Assembly: GCA_011046365.1 (NCBI GenBank)
Contig: DSAS01000060.1
Location: forward strand, 1 to 45,373
Origin: Fidelibacterota bacterium
Lineage (GTDB): Bacteria > Fidelibacterota > UBA2242
Direction of reading: 5' to 3'
DNA length: 45,373 nucleotides
Shown here piece by piece: positions 8,795-16,979 of this stretch; within the stretch, counting starts at the first letter, position 1, and every line of letters begins with the position of its first letter. Made by a program: the position numbers and the translations under genes. The notes under the pieces are model-generated. The model searched no databases, had not been told where the DNA came from, and saw only the letters and a list, made by a program, of their open reading frames with translations.

Positions 8795-10222
8795 TTGTCA
8801 ATTAGTGTCACCAAACGCAGTGAAGATTACGCCCGCTGGTATACCGATATTGTCCAGAAAGCCGAGCTGGCTGATTACGGTCCGGTCAAGGGTACCATGG
8901 TCATCCGCCCCTACGGGTACGCCCTGTGGGAAAATATCCGCAATATCGCCGACCGCATGTTCAAGGAAACCGGTCATGTCAACGCCTATTTCCCCATGTT
9001 TATTCCGGAAAGTTTCATGCACAAGGAAGCCGAACATGTGGAGGGCTTCGCACCGGAATGCGCCGTCGTAACCCATGGCGGCGGGAAAAAGCTGGACGAA
9101 CCGCTCTATATCCGCCCCACTTCGGAAACCATCATCTGGTCTATGTACAAAAAATGGATCAAATCCTACCGCGATCTGCCGCTTTTAATCAATCAATGGG
9201 CGAACGTTGTCCGCTGGGAACTGCGCACCCGCCTGTTTCTCCGCACCACGGAATTTCTCTGGCAGGAGGGTCATACGGCGCATGCCACCTTTGCAGAGGC
9301 AGAAGAAGAGACCCGCAGAATCATCGAGATTTACCGCATTCTGGCAGAAGATTACCTCGCCATGCCGGTCTACGTGGGTAAAAAAACCGACGCCGAAAAG
9401 TTCGCCGGTGCCGTGCATACCTACTCCATCGAAGCCATGATGGGCGATAAAAAAGCGCTGCAATCCGGCACCTCACATAATCTCGGGCAAAACTTCGCCA
9501 AAGCCTTCGACGTTACGTTTCTGAATAGTGAAAACAAACAGGAGTACGTTTACGCCACCAGCTGGGGCGTCAGCACCCGCCTGGTGGGCGGTGTAATCAT
9601 GACTCACGGCGACGATAAGGGGCTGATTCTGCCACCTCGCATCGCTCCCTATCAGCTGGTCATCGTCCCGATCTGGCGCAGTGACGATCAGAAAGCCCGG
9701 ATTATGGAAGAAGTCGCCAAAATCAAACTGCAGTTCAGCAAAGCCGATATTCGCTTTGTGGTTGATGATAATGAACAGGTCTCAGCCGGCTGGAAATTTA
9801 ACCAGTGGGAGATGAAGGGCGTTCCGCTGCGCCTGGAAATCGGACCCAAGGACATCGAGAAACAGCAGGTCGTCTTAGCCCGGCGGGATAATGGGAAAAA
9901 ACAGTTTGTTGCCTTTGAAAGTCTCTTCTCCGTGGTCAACCAGCTCCTGGAAGATATCCAGAGCAGTATTTTTCGGCAAGCCCGCGATTTCCGGGATGAA
10001 AATACAATTGAAGTGGAAAATTATTCTGACTTTAAAAAAATCATCGAAGCGGGCGGTTTCGTAAAAGCCTTCTGGGCTGGCGATGGCGTCGCTGAGGCAA
10101 GAATCCAGGAGGAGACTAAAGCCACTATCCGCTGCATCCCCTTTGAGCAGAACCGCAAAGGCAAATGCTTCTTCACGGGCGGGGCGGCAGATACCTGGGT
10201 AATTTTCGGAAAATCTTATTAA
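8795..10222 (+). CDS. proS: Prolyl-tRNA synthetase, type 3 (archaeal/eukaryotic-like)
   Basis: Class II aminoacyl-tRNA synthetase charging tRNA-Pro with proline. The early segment DYGPVKGTMVIRPYGYALWE, YIRPTSET, motif 2 (RWELRTRLFLRTTEFLWQEGHTAHA) and motif 3 region (IMTHGDDKGLILPP) are all present. The 475-residue length and the C-terminal zinc-domain remnant ending in Tyr (FGKSY) mark the short type-3 form, which lacks the editing insertion of the standard bacterial enzyme. The zinc domain keeps Cys in RCIPFEQ and GKCFF, but the next expected Cys position reads TGG. The start is TTG at 8795, nine bases after the PhoU-like gene. Confidence 0.95.
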   Translation: MSISVTKRSEDYARWYTDIVQKAELADYGPVKGTMVIRPYGYALWENIRNIADRMFKETGHVNAYFPMFIPESFMHKEAEHVEGFAPECAVVTHGGGKKLDEPLYIRPTSETIIWSMYKKWIKSYRDLPLLINQWANVVRWELRTRLFLRTTEFLWQEGHTAHATFAEAEEETRRIIEIYRILAEDYLAMPVYVGKKTDAEKFAGAVHTYSIEAMMGDKKALQSGTSHNLGQNFAKAFDVTFLNSENKQEYVYATSWGVSTRLVGGVIMTHGDDKGLILPPRIAPYQLVIVPIWRSDDQKARIMEEVAKIKLQFSKADIRFVVDDNEQVSAGWKFNQWEMKGVPLRLEIGPKDIEKQQVVLARRDNGKKQFVAFESLFSVVNQLLEDIQSSIFRQARDFRDENTIEVENYSDFKKIIEAGGFVKAFWAGDGVAEARIQEETKATIRCIPFEQNRKGKCFFTGGAADTWVIFGKSY

Positions 10223-10329
10223 CAATCGCTTCCAATCTGTATCGCAAATCTCTTCTTTGCCGAGTAATTATTTTAATGTCATAAATCCCTTGTAACCAAT
10301 GGAATATTCTTTTAATCTATGTTGACGAT

Positions 10330-11067
10330 ATGACCTTGATTAAAACAGAGGCGCTTATTTTACGAACAGTTCCCTATCAGGAGAGCAGCAAAATCGTGCG
10401 CATGTTTACCCGCGAACAGGGTAAAATAGCGGTTATCGCCAAGGGCTCACGCCGCATTAAAAGCGGCTTTCGGGGGCTGCTAGAACCCCTCAACCATATC
10501 GAGACAATATATTATTATAAGAGCACGCGGGATGTCCAGACCCTCAGCAATATCGAACTGCTCAACTCATTCCTTGCGTCGGTCGCCAGCATGGAAAGCA
10601 CCATTCTGGGCATGGCATTGCTGGAAATCATTGATAAAATCGTCCATGATCATCAGCACGACAGTGAGATTTTCGACAGCGCCATTACCCATCTCAAAAC
10701 CATGGAAGCAAATCCGGATAATTGTAAATTTGTTTTCATCCGGTTTTTACAGAATTTAGCCGAAATATTGGGATATCGGCTCAATGTGGAAACCTGCCAC
10801 CGCTGCCGGGCTGCGCTGCTGGACAGCGCTTTTTACGATCCCGTGAATGCCATCCTGCTTTGCGCTGATTGCGGACAGCACCTTTCGTCAGGTCACCGGT
10901 TAAGTAAACATGATCTGACCTTTCTCACCAAACCAATTATAGCAGACGTGGGTCCATTAATTACTGAGGAGAAGCTCCGCCGGTTGTTTATTCACTACCT
11001 TTCCTATCACCTCGATTCAGCGCTTGAACTCAAAAGCCTGCGGATGTTATCCTCTCTTAAAATGTAG
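10330..11067 (+). CDS. recO: DNA repair protein RecO
   Basis: Recombination mediator of the RecFOR pathway that loads RecA and anneals SSB-coated strands. The N-terminal OB-fold begins with KTEALILRTVPYQESSKIVRMF, followed by GKIAVIAKGSRR; the C-terminal part has the paired cysteines of the zinc site (CHRC about 156-159 and CADC about 178-181). The length of 245 residues is typical. It is separated from proS by about 107 bp, so it probably has its own promoter, and is followed seven bases later by a rhomboid gene that likely shares its transcript. Confidence 0.93.
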   Translation: MTLIKTEALILRTVPYQESSKIVRMFTREQGKIAVIAKGSRRIKSGFRGLLEPLNHIETIYYYKSTRDVQTLSNIELLNSFLASVASMESTILGMALLEIIDKIVHDHQHDSEIFDSAITHLKTMEANPDNCKFVFIRFLQNLAEILGYRLNVETCHRCRAALLDSAFYDPVNAILLCADCGQHLSSGHRLSKHDLTFLTKPIIADVGPLITEEKLRRLFIHYLSYHLDSALELKSLRMLSSLKM

Positions 11068-11074
11068 GACGATC

Positions 11075-11953
11075 ATGTATCGCAACTATTATCAATACAA
11101 TCCCGGTTTTCATTCGCAATACATCCGCCCGCGAATGTTCGGCGGCGCGGTCAAAACCATTATTATTGCCAATGTAAGCGTATTCCTGTTTATGTTGCTT
11201 TTCAGACTGGAGGGACTTTTCGCCTACTACTTCGGGCTGGTCCCTCAGTTTGTCTGGAGCCGGGGCTTTATCTGGCAGCTGGTCACCTATATGTTCATCC
11301 ATGGTAGTTTTGGTCACCTTCTTATCAATATGTTCATTCTCTGGATGTTCGGCTCGGAAATCGAAGCCACCTGGGGACGCCGGGAGTTTTACAAATTCTA
11401 TTTTATCAGCGGGATCGGCTCGGGATTGATTACGCTGTTGTTCAGTATCAACTCCACAATTCCGGTGGTGGGTGCCAGCGGCGCTATTTACGCTCTACTG
11501 GTCGCCTTCGCCGTTATGTATCCAAACCGGCTGATTTTTCTCTATTTCCTGATTCCCGTCAAGGCAAAATACCTGGTGCTGATAATGGGGATTTTCACCT
11601 TTTTTTCATCCTTCTCGCAGGGCACCGGCGGCATCAGTCATCTGACCCATCTCGGTGGTCTCGTGATCGGTTATATTTATTTGAAACGTCACAATTTATT
11701 TTCATCTATCCACTTTCAGATGCCTCGAATCCGGTTTAATAATCCCTTTAAAAATCCATCTCAAAAACATCATAAAAAATCTTCACCCCGCGATCATACC
11801 CTGCAGGGCTCCGAACAGACTATGCGTGAAGAGCTGGACCGCCTCCTGGACAAAATCAACCTTTCCGGATATGAGAGTCTCGACGAAACAGAACGTAAAA
11901 ATTTGGTGCTGATCGGTAAATATTTCGCCGAGAAAGACAAACAGAAGAACTGA
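11075..11953 (+). CDS. Rhomboid family intramembrane serine protease
   Basis: Polytopic membrane protease. It has the family segment HGSFGHLLINMFILWMFG, the catalytic Ser in VVGASGAIYAL and the catalytic His in SHLTHLGG, with six predicted helices. A basic linker and a helical cytosolic tail follow (about 225-292, with REELDRLLDKINLSGYESL), as in the longer Bacteroidota-type rhomboids. I start it at ATG 11075, seven bases after TAGGA and directly after recO; a longer frame from 11024 would overlap recO by 44 bp. Substrate unknown. A second rhomboid lies at 35192. Confidence 0.9.
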   Translation: MYRNYYQYNPGFHSQYIRPRMFGGAVKTIIIANVSVFLFMLLFRLEGLFAYYFGLVPQFVWSRGFIWQLVTYMFIHGSFGHLLINMFILWMFGSEIEATWGRREFYKFYFISGIGSGLITLLFSINSTIPVVGASGAIYALLVAFAVMYPNRLIFLYFLIPVKAKYLVLIMGIFTFFSSFSQGTGGISHLTHLGGLVIGYIYLKRHNLFSSIHFQMPRIRFNNPFKNPSQKHHKKSSPRDHTLQGSEQTMREELDRLLDKINLSGYESLDETERKNLVLIGKYFAEKDKQKN

Positions 11954-11970
11954 CCGGCGGCAGGTCGAAT

Positions 11971-12060
11971 ATGCAAAGCAAATATATCAACAGAAACGAA
12001 TTTCACCCTGTTTTCGGCGCCAGTATCGGTACCGTCGCTATCGCCATTATACATGTATAA
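11971..12060 (+). CDS. Possible 29-residue small protein
   Basis: Tentative micro-ORF filling the gap between the rhomboid and DUF1295 genes. ATG 11971 is preceded at a suitable distance by AGGT; the peptide begins MQSKYINRNEF and ends in a hydrophobic stretch (ASIGTVAIAIIHV). The stop codon lies inside a 14-bp palindrome. There is no homologue I recognise. It may be chance, or the remnant of a longer gene. Confidence 0.18.
   Translation: MQSKYINRNEFHPVFGASIGTVAIAIIHV
12047..12060. promoter_or_regulatory. 14-bp perfect palindrome upstream of the DUF1295 gene (possible operator)
   Basis: TTATACATGTATAA reads identically on both strands and lies 26-39 bp before the DUF1295 start codon. A dyad of this size at this position is typical of a dimeric regulator site, but no cognate regulator is visible nearby. 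The site also contains a TATAAG -10-like stretch. Confidence 0.35.
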
Positions 12061-12085
12061 GACAATGTTATTTTAAGAGAAAACA

Positions 12086-12877
12086 ATGCTAACAATCATC
12101 CTGAATGTCGCCCTGAGTATCTGGATCTACATGTCCCTGTTTTTCCTGCTGGCGGTGATTAAAGAAGACAACTCAATCGCGGATATTGGCTGGGGATTGG
12201 GCTTTGTGATCATCACCATAATCGCTCTGCTGCAAGGGACTTCGCCCGGAATGCGCGGGATTGTCTATCTGTTAGTCATTCTCTGGGGATTGCGGCTTTC
12301 AATTCATATTTATCTGCGTAACCGGGGTCGTGGCGAGGACTATCGCTACGCCAAATGGCGGCAGGAGTGGGGTAAATGGCTGCTCCCGCGCAGCTACTTT
12401 CAAATCTTCATACTTCAGGGATTGCTGATGATAATAATTGCCTATCCGGTGATATTGATCGCCAGCGCACCGCGCGAGCCGCTTGGTACAGCTGGAATCC
12501 TGGGCACCTTGCTCTGGTTGCTGGGATTTTACTTCGAAGTGATGGGAGACTTACAGCTGCTGCGTTTTAAAAAGGACCCGGACAATAAAGGCAAGATTAT
12601 TCAAACCGGCTTATGGCGCTATACCCGGCATCCGAACTATTTCGGTGAGGTCGTCATGTGGTGGGGCATTTTTCTGCTGGCTCTGCCGGTGCAGTCCGGC
12701 TGGACCGCTGTCATCAGTCCGCTGCTGATTACCTATCTTCTGTTAAAGGTCTCCGGCGTGCCAATGCTCGAAAAGAAATACGCGGGCAACGTCCAGTTCG
12801 AGCTGTACAAACAGCGCACCTGCGCCTTCTTTCCCTGGTTCCCGAAAAAACCGTGGTCAATAAACAAGCATACTTAA
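12086..12877 (+). CDS. DUF1295 family membrane protein (steroid 5-alpha-reductase-like fold)
   Basis: Integral membrane protein of 263 residues with about six helices. Family marks are ADIGWGLGFV near the N-terminus, the central RNRGRGEDYRYAKWRQEWG, and the C-terminal signature GLWRYTRHPNYFGEVVMWWG, shared with isoprenylcysteine methyltransferases and sterol reductases that bind a nucleotide cofactor. The exact substrate of DUF1295 proteins is unknown to me; a lipid reductase or methyltransferase is possible. A purine-rich AAGAGAAAA precedes ATG 12086. The 3' end interlocks with the convergent gene: the two stop codons overlap within TTAA. Confidence 0.88.
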   Translation: MLTIILNVALSIWIYMSLFFLLAVIKEDNSIADIGWGLGFVIITIIALLQGTSPGMRGIVYLLVILWGLRLSIHIYLRNRGRGEDYRYAKWRQEWGKWLLPRSYFQIFILQGLLMIIIAYPVILIASAPREPLGTAGILGTLLWLLGFYFEVMGDLQLLRFKKDPDNKGKIIQTGLWRYTRHPNYFGEVVMWWGIFLLALPVQSGWTAVISPLLITYLLLKVSGVPMLEKKYAGNVQFELYKQRTCAFFPWFPKKPWSINKHT

Positions 12878-14106
12878 AGGCGCTCTTCTCGATAGATTTT
12901 CAAAATCCCGAGAACATAATCAATATCGGCTTCCGTATGGTCGGCACAGACCTGAAAGCGGATCTCTTCATCACCTTTGGGCACCACAGGAAAATTCAAG
13001 CCGGTCGCCAGCACACCGTTGTCCATTAAATAAGCTACTAAATCGGATGTCATCGCCGTATCCCTGACCATCAGGGGTACTACCGGATGTTCACCGGGGA
13101 TGGTTTCATAGCCTAGCTTGATCAAGCCCTGTTCGAATTTGTTGGTCATCCGGCGGAGATGCTTTAAAATGTCCCGTCCCGCGGAACTATCCAATATTTC
13201 AACCGCCTTCAGCGCCGCAGCGGCTTCTGAAGCGGTGATTGGGTTGGAGTAGATATACATGGGCGCGGTTTCCCGCAGGAATTCGATGATTTTCCTGTCC
13301 GACACCACATAGCCGCCATTGACACCGAACGCCTTGCCCAGTGTGCCGACGATAATATCAACCCGCGCACCGGTGTACTCTTCGGTTCCGCGACCGGTCA
13401 CGCCGAAGGCGCCTACGCCGTGGGAATCGTCAATCAGGGTAATAACTCCCTCCGCAAACCGGTCGTTATATTTTCCGGCAATCGTCACCAATTCCTTAAG
13501 TGGGGCATGATCACCACGCATGCTGAATATACCATCGGTAACCACCAGTGCCCGCCGCCCCTTACTGACACTCTCTTTTACCTTTTTTTCGAAATCCGCC
13601 ATATCATTATGCCGGTAAATGGCTTTCGCCGCCGGTCGGGCAAGCCGCATCGCCTGGATGATGCAGTTGTGATTCAGTTCATCACTGATCAGAACGGTCT
13701 CCGGAGTGGTCAGCGGTACAATCACACCCATGCTGGTCACATAGGCAGAACTGAAGAGCATGGCGGCGGGGCGGTTATGAAATTCCGCCAGCTTCCGCTC
13801 AAGGTCAATATGCGGTTGCAGTGTCCCGCTGATAAAACGCACCGCGCCCGGACCGACGCCATATTTCCGGGCGGTCGCCTCCTCAGCGGCAATCAGCTCC
13901 TCCCGCAATGACATTCCCAGATAGGAATTGGAATTCATTCTGATAAACTCTTTGGCACCCCAACCGCTGAGATAGTAACGCGGTCCATAATTCCCGGAGG
14001 CTTGTTTGATCCCGGTAATCACCTTCTCGGCGCCCTTGGCGCGACAGCTCTCTCTGATCTCGTTCAGCTGCTTTGAAATTTCGTTCTGGACGCGTTTCAA
14101 AGACAT
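12874..14106 (-). CDS. kbl: 2-amino-3-ketobutyrate CoA ligase (glycine C-acetyltransferase)-like PLP enzyme
   Basis: PLP-dependent enzyme of the alpha-oxoamine synthase family, expected to cleave 2-amino-3-ketobutyrate with CoA to glycine and acetyl-CoA. The fold-I residues are in place: NSYLG at 60-64, stacking His146 (ELNHNC), DDSHGVG at 226-232, PLP lysine Lys258 in GTLGKAFG, and the Kbl-like C-terminal FPVVPKGDEEIRFQ. The length of 410 residues is slightly above E. coli Kbl. Serine palmitoyltransferase and 8-amino-7-oxononanoate synthase share the fold; the DGIFSM, DDSHGVG and PVVPKG segments favour Kbl. The SDR threonine dehydrogenase in the same operon supports threonine breakdown. Confidence 0.82.
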   Translation of the reverse strand: MSLKRVQNEISKQLNEIRESCRAKGAEKVITGIKQASGNYGPRYYLSGWGAKEFIRMNSNSYLGMSLREELIAAEEATARKYGVGPGAVRFISGTLQPHIDLERKLAEFHNRPAAMLFSSAYVTSMGVIVPLTTPETVLISDELNHNCIIQAMRLARPAAKAIYRHNDMADFEKKVKESVSKGRRALVVTDGIFSMRGDHAPLKELVTIAGKYNDRFAEGVITLIDDSHGVGAFGVTGRGTEEYTGARVDIIVGTLGKAFGVNGGYVVSDRKIIEFLRETAPMYIYSNPITASEAAAALKAVEILDSSAGRDILKHLRRMTNKFEQGLIKLGYETIPGEHPVVPLMVRDTAMTSDLVAYLMDNGVLATGLNFPVVPKGDEEIRFQVCADHTEADIDYVLGILKIYREERL

Positions 14107-14115
14107 AGTTTCCCC

Positions 14116-14502
14116 CTAATTTTGCTTTGCTTCAATGATGACCACCGCACCGGCGAGTTCCCGCAGATGAGACAGGGAAACGTAAATTTCGCCGAATTGG
14201 TTCTGCCGGGCATAGTCTTCGGTTTTTCCGGATAGTCGGATTGTCGGTTTGCCCAGATCATCATTGATAATTGTAATCTCATTGAATGCCAATCCGCCGC
14301 GATAGCCGGTGCCGAGCGCCTTGAAAAAAGCCTCTTTGGCGGCAAAGCGCGCTGCATAGTGCTGGGCTTTATTGACTCTAAAGGACTCGCAGTATTCGAT
14401 TTCCGCAGCGCTGAACATTTTCTCCTTAAAACGGCTGTCGCTATCCACCTGCTTCGCAATCCGCGCCACCTCTATCAGATCAAATCCAATTCCCAGAATC
14501 AT
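14116..14502 (-). CDS. acpS: Holo-[acyl-carrier-protein] synthase
   Basis: Transfers 4'-phosphopantetheine from CoA to apo-ACP. The N-terminal GIGFDLIEVARI holds the magnesium-binding Asp8, and RFAAKEAFFKALGTG holds Glu57, both AcpS hallmarks; YVSLSHLRELAGAVVI closes the fold. The length of 128 residues is typical. The start codon overlaps the stop of the upstream dehydrogenase by four bases, and the kbl-like gene follows nine bases later, so acpS sits in the middle of a threonine-catabolic operon, an unusual place for it (it is more often near pdxJ, tsaE or alr). Confidence 0.93.
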   Translation of the reverse strand: MILGIGFDLIEVARIAKQVDSDSRFKEKMFSAAEIEYCESFRVNKAQHYAARFAAKEAFFKALGTGYRGGLAFNEITIINDDLGKPTIRLSGKTEDYARQNQFGEIYVSLSHLRELAGAVVIIEAKQN

Positions 14503-15443
14503 GCCATTAACTTCTCTCGTAAATGGTTCAACATATCAATTGTCATCCTTTCGAGGTCGTATTCCGGCTGCCAGTCCCACTCCTCCCGGGCAGCGGAATC
14601 GTCAATAGAATCGGGCCAGGAATCGGCAATCGCCTGGCGGGCTGGATCTACATCATAAATAATTTCAAATTGCGGAATATGCTTCCTAATCGAGGCTGCC
14701 AGCATTTCAGGACCGACGCTCATCGCCGTTACATTAAAAGCATTACGGTGAATCAGCCTGGTTGGATCAGCCTCCATCAGCTGGATTGCCCCGCTGATTG
14801 CATCGGGCATATACATCATGTCGAGATAGGTACCGTCTTTTAAAAAACAGGTGTATCGTTTTTCCCGGACCGCTTGATAGTAAATATCCACCGCATAATC
14901 GGTAGTGCCGCCGCCGGGCGGCGTTTTGTGAGAGACAATGCCGGGATAGCGCAGCCCACGGGTATCCACTTTATACCGATTGAAGTAATAGTCGCAGAGC
15001 AGTTCGCCGGCGACCTTCGTGACGCCGTACATTGTTGTCGGGCGCTGGATCGTGTCCTGAGGTGTGGTGACAGGAGGCGTGTTCGGTCCGAAAGCGCCGA
15101 TACTGCTGGGCGTAAATACCGCACAGCCGAATTCCCGCGCTACCTCTAAAACATTGTACAAACCGCTGATATTCACCTGCCAAGCCTGCTGCGGCTTCTT
15201 CTCCGCTACCGCTGATAGCAGCGCCGCCAGATGATAAATCGTACCAATTTTATGGTCTCTTACAATGTCTGCCACTCGTCGCGAATCGGTGACATCCAGC
15301 AATGCCCATTGACAATCGCAATCCTTACCGGGTTCCCGGATATCCGTTGCCAGGACCCTGTTTTCACCATAATGTTCAATTAACGCCGTAGTCAGTTCGG
15401 ACCCGATCTGTCCCAACGCACCGGTCACCAATATTTTTCTCAT
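14499..15443 (-). CDS. NAD-dependent epimerase-type (SDR) L-threonine 3-dehydrogenase
   Basis: Extended short-chain dehydrogenase expected to oxidise L-threonine to 2-amino-3-ketobutyrate with NAD. It has the Rossmann motif GALGQIG at 8-14, Ser113-Ser114, the catalytic YGVTK (Tyr139, Lys143), and LRYPGIVSHKTPPGGGTTDYAVDIYY, typical of the SDR-type threonine dehydrogenases and distinct from zinc-dependent Tdh. I chose ATG 15443, preceded by GGGG, over GTG 15455. The four-base overlap with acpS and the Kbl-like enzyme two genes on support the pathway call. A general sugar-nucleotide epimerase is the alternative but fits less well. Confidence 0.85.
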   Translation of the reverse strand: MRKILVTGALGQIGSELTTALIEHYGENRVLATDIREPGKDCDCQWALLDVTDSRRVADIVRDHKIGTIYHLAALLSAVAEKKPQQAWQVNISGLYNVLEVAREFGCAVFTPSSIGAFGPNTPPVTTPQDTIQRPTTMYGVTKVAGELLCDYYFNRYKVDTRGLRYPGIVSHKTPPGGGTTDYAVDIYYQAVREKRYTCFLKDGTYLDMMYMPDAISGAIQLMEADPTRLIHRNAFNVTAMSVGPEMLAASIRKHIPQFEIIYDVDPARQAIADSWPDSIDDSAAREEWDWQPEYDLERMTIDMLNHLREKLMA

Positions 15444-15608
15444 CAATTTCCCCACTTATACAGTCTTTTTGCCAGTTCTGAGAATCTCACCACCCGGATG
15501 GCTCTGCTTTCCTGATGAACTCACTTCAATAAATTCCGCTTTTCAAATTCATCGCTTCAAGATGGTACAAAAATTACGCCATTTAAAGCAATTATTTCAT
15601 TGAATTTC

Positions 15609-15639
15609 TTTGAATCCACTGGATCAACTTCTATCTTTA
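15609..15639 (+). promoter_or_regulatory. Putative FCB-type promoter of the DUF401 gene
   Basis: TTTG at 15609-15612, a 19-nt spacer and TATCTTTA at 15632-15639 match TTTG-N19-TAnnTTTG with one mismatch at the last base. The predicted transcript would start near 15645 and include the ribosome site AAGAGGA at 15654-15660. The position in the intergenic gap before a monocistronic gene supports it. Confidence 0.5.
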
Positions 15640-15667
15640 GCACTGGTTTGACCAAGAGGATATCGTT

Positions 15668-16861
15668 TTGTCATTAGTTTGGTTCAGTTTTATTTTCGCC
15701 ATCGTAATTCTGTTAATTGTCGGACGGAAAAGCATCTGGCTTGGACTAATGATTTCAGCAGTTACGCTGGGCGTTTTGAATCTGTCACTCGCGGAGGTTG
15801 TGCTGATTATCATCGGGACAATTGGTGATCCTACGATCTTTCTGCTGGCACTGGCTGTCGGAATTATGCCCATTATCGGCGGCGCGCTGAGCGAATCCGG
15901 GTTAATCCGGGAACTCATCGCGTCACTGAACATCCGCAGTAAAACGTTTCTGTTCATCGCCCCGGCTTTCATGGGCATGCTCACCATGCCGGGCGGCGCT
16001 CTGCTTTCCGCACCGGTCATCGCCAATGTTGGAACCGGCGCCAGCAAAGCCGATTATGCCGCTATCAATGTCTGGTTCCGGCATATTCTGGTACTGATCT
16101 ACCCACTCGCCGGTCTGCTGGCAACGACGAAAATGGCGGGGCTCGACCTGTATACCGAGGTGCTCTATCTGTTCCCGGCGTTTCTGCTACTGACCTTGCT
16201 GGGATATTTTTTCCTGCTGAAACCTATTCACGATACCAGTCATTTGGGCGGGCAACACAATTCGAAAAATTTCCTACTGCCCATCCTGGCAGTCATGATT
16301 GCTCCGACCGTACACCTAGTTGGCAAACTCTGTTTCCCGCAAGTCATTGAGGAGATTCCCTTGATGATAGGGGTTTTTCTATCACTTTCGCTGACCTTTT
16401 ACTTTGGCAGACTGCCGGTCAAAGCGCTCAATCCAATCACCCTCAAGATGCGTCCCTGGCGCTTCTTTCTGCTGGTCCTGGGAATGTTCATCTTTTTGAA
16501 TATTTTTAAAGCCACCGAGGCGTCGGCTGCTATCGCTGCCATTGCGTTTAATAAAACCTTCTTGCTGGTGGGAATCGGTCTGTTTCTGGGCTTTGTGACC
16601 GGGCGAGTCCAGGTACCGGTCTCAATTCTGCTGCCGATTTACTATGCCCGTTTCGGCATTGAAACAATGTCGCCACCGGTCTTTGCCGTTATGTATTTCG
16701 CTGTGTTTATCGGGTATCTCGTTTCACCGATTCACCCCTGTGTAGCGGTGACGCTGGAGTATTTTAAAACAAATTTAAAGGAGTACTACCGTAAGGTTGC
16801 GCTGCCGGCATTGCTGGCGATACTGATCACAACCACATTTTCACTGATAATCTTCGGATAA
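15668..16861 (+). CDS. DUF401 family membrane transporter
   Basis: Polytopic membrane protein of 397 residues with about ten helices. It resembles the DUF401 permease group, distantly related to anion and gluconate-type permeases, with AVGIMPIIGGALSESGLI near 70 and the intramembrane loop MPGGALLSAPVIANVG near 110; a second similar half ends PIHPCVAVT. The substrate is unknown. The start is TTG at 15668, seven bases after a strong AAGAGGA. It is flanked by gaps on both sides and is probably monocistronic; the gene ahead of it runs the other way. Confidence 0.85.
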   Translation: MSLVWFSFIFAIVILLIVGRKSIWLGLMISAVTLGVLNLSLAEVVLIIIGTIGDPTIFLLALAVGIMPIIGGALSESGLIRELIASLNIRSKTFLFIAPAFMGMLTMPGGALLSAPVIANVGTGASKADYAAINVWFRHILVLIYPLAGLLATTKMAGLDLYTEVLYLFPAFLLLTLLGYFFLLKPIHDTSHLGGQHNSKNFLLPILAVMIAPTVHLVGKLCFPQVIEEIPLMIGVFLSLSLTFYFGRLPVKALNPITLKMRPWRFFLLVLGMFIFLNIFKATEASAAIAAIAFNKTFLLVGIGLFLGFVTGRVQVPVSILLPIYYARFGIETMSPPVFAVMYFAVFIGYLVSPIHPCVAVTLEYFKTNLKEYYRKVALPALLAILITTTFSLIIFG

Positions 16862-16979
16862 AAACCGCGCGACCTGTTCGTTAATCGTATGCACCGCGAG
16901 CGGTATTATTAGGGATTTACCCCCGCAAAGTAATCCTTACGGAAGCAATCTTAATTTTCCAACAATACTGTCTGATAAT

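Noticed and set aside
12874-14106. Serine palmitoyltransferase identity for the PLP enzyme, which with acpS would make a sphingolipid operon
   Set aside because: The segments DGIFSM, DDSHGVG, GTLGKAFG and PVVPKG match Kbl more closely, and the neighbouring SDR matches threonine dehydrogenase. Kept only as an alternative.
16862-16979. Possible terminator between the convergent DUF401 and transglutaminase genes
   Set aside because: ACCGCGAGCGGT can pair only with a very small loop and has no T-run.
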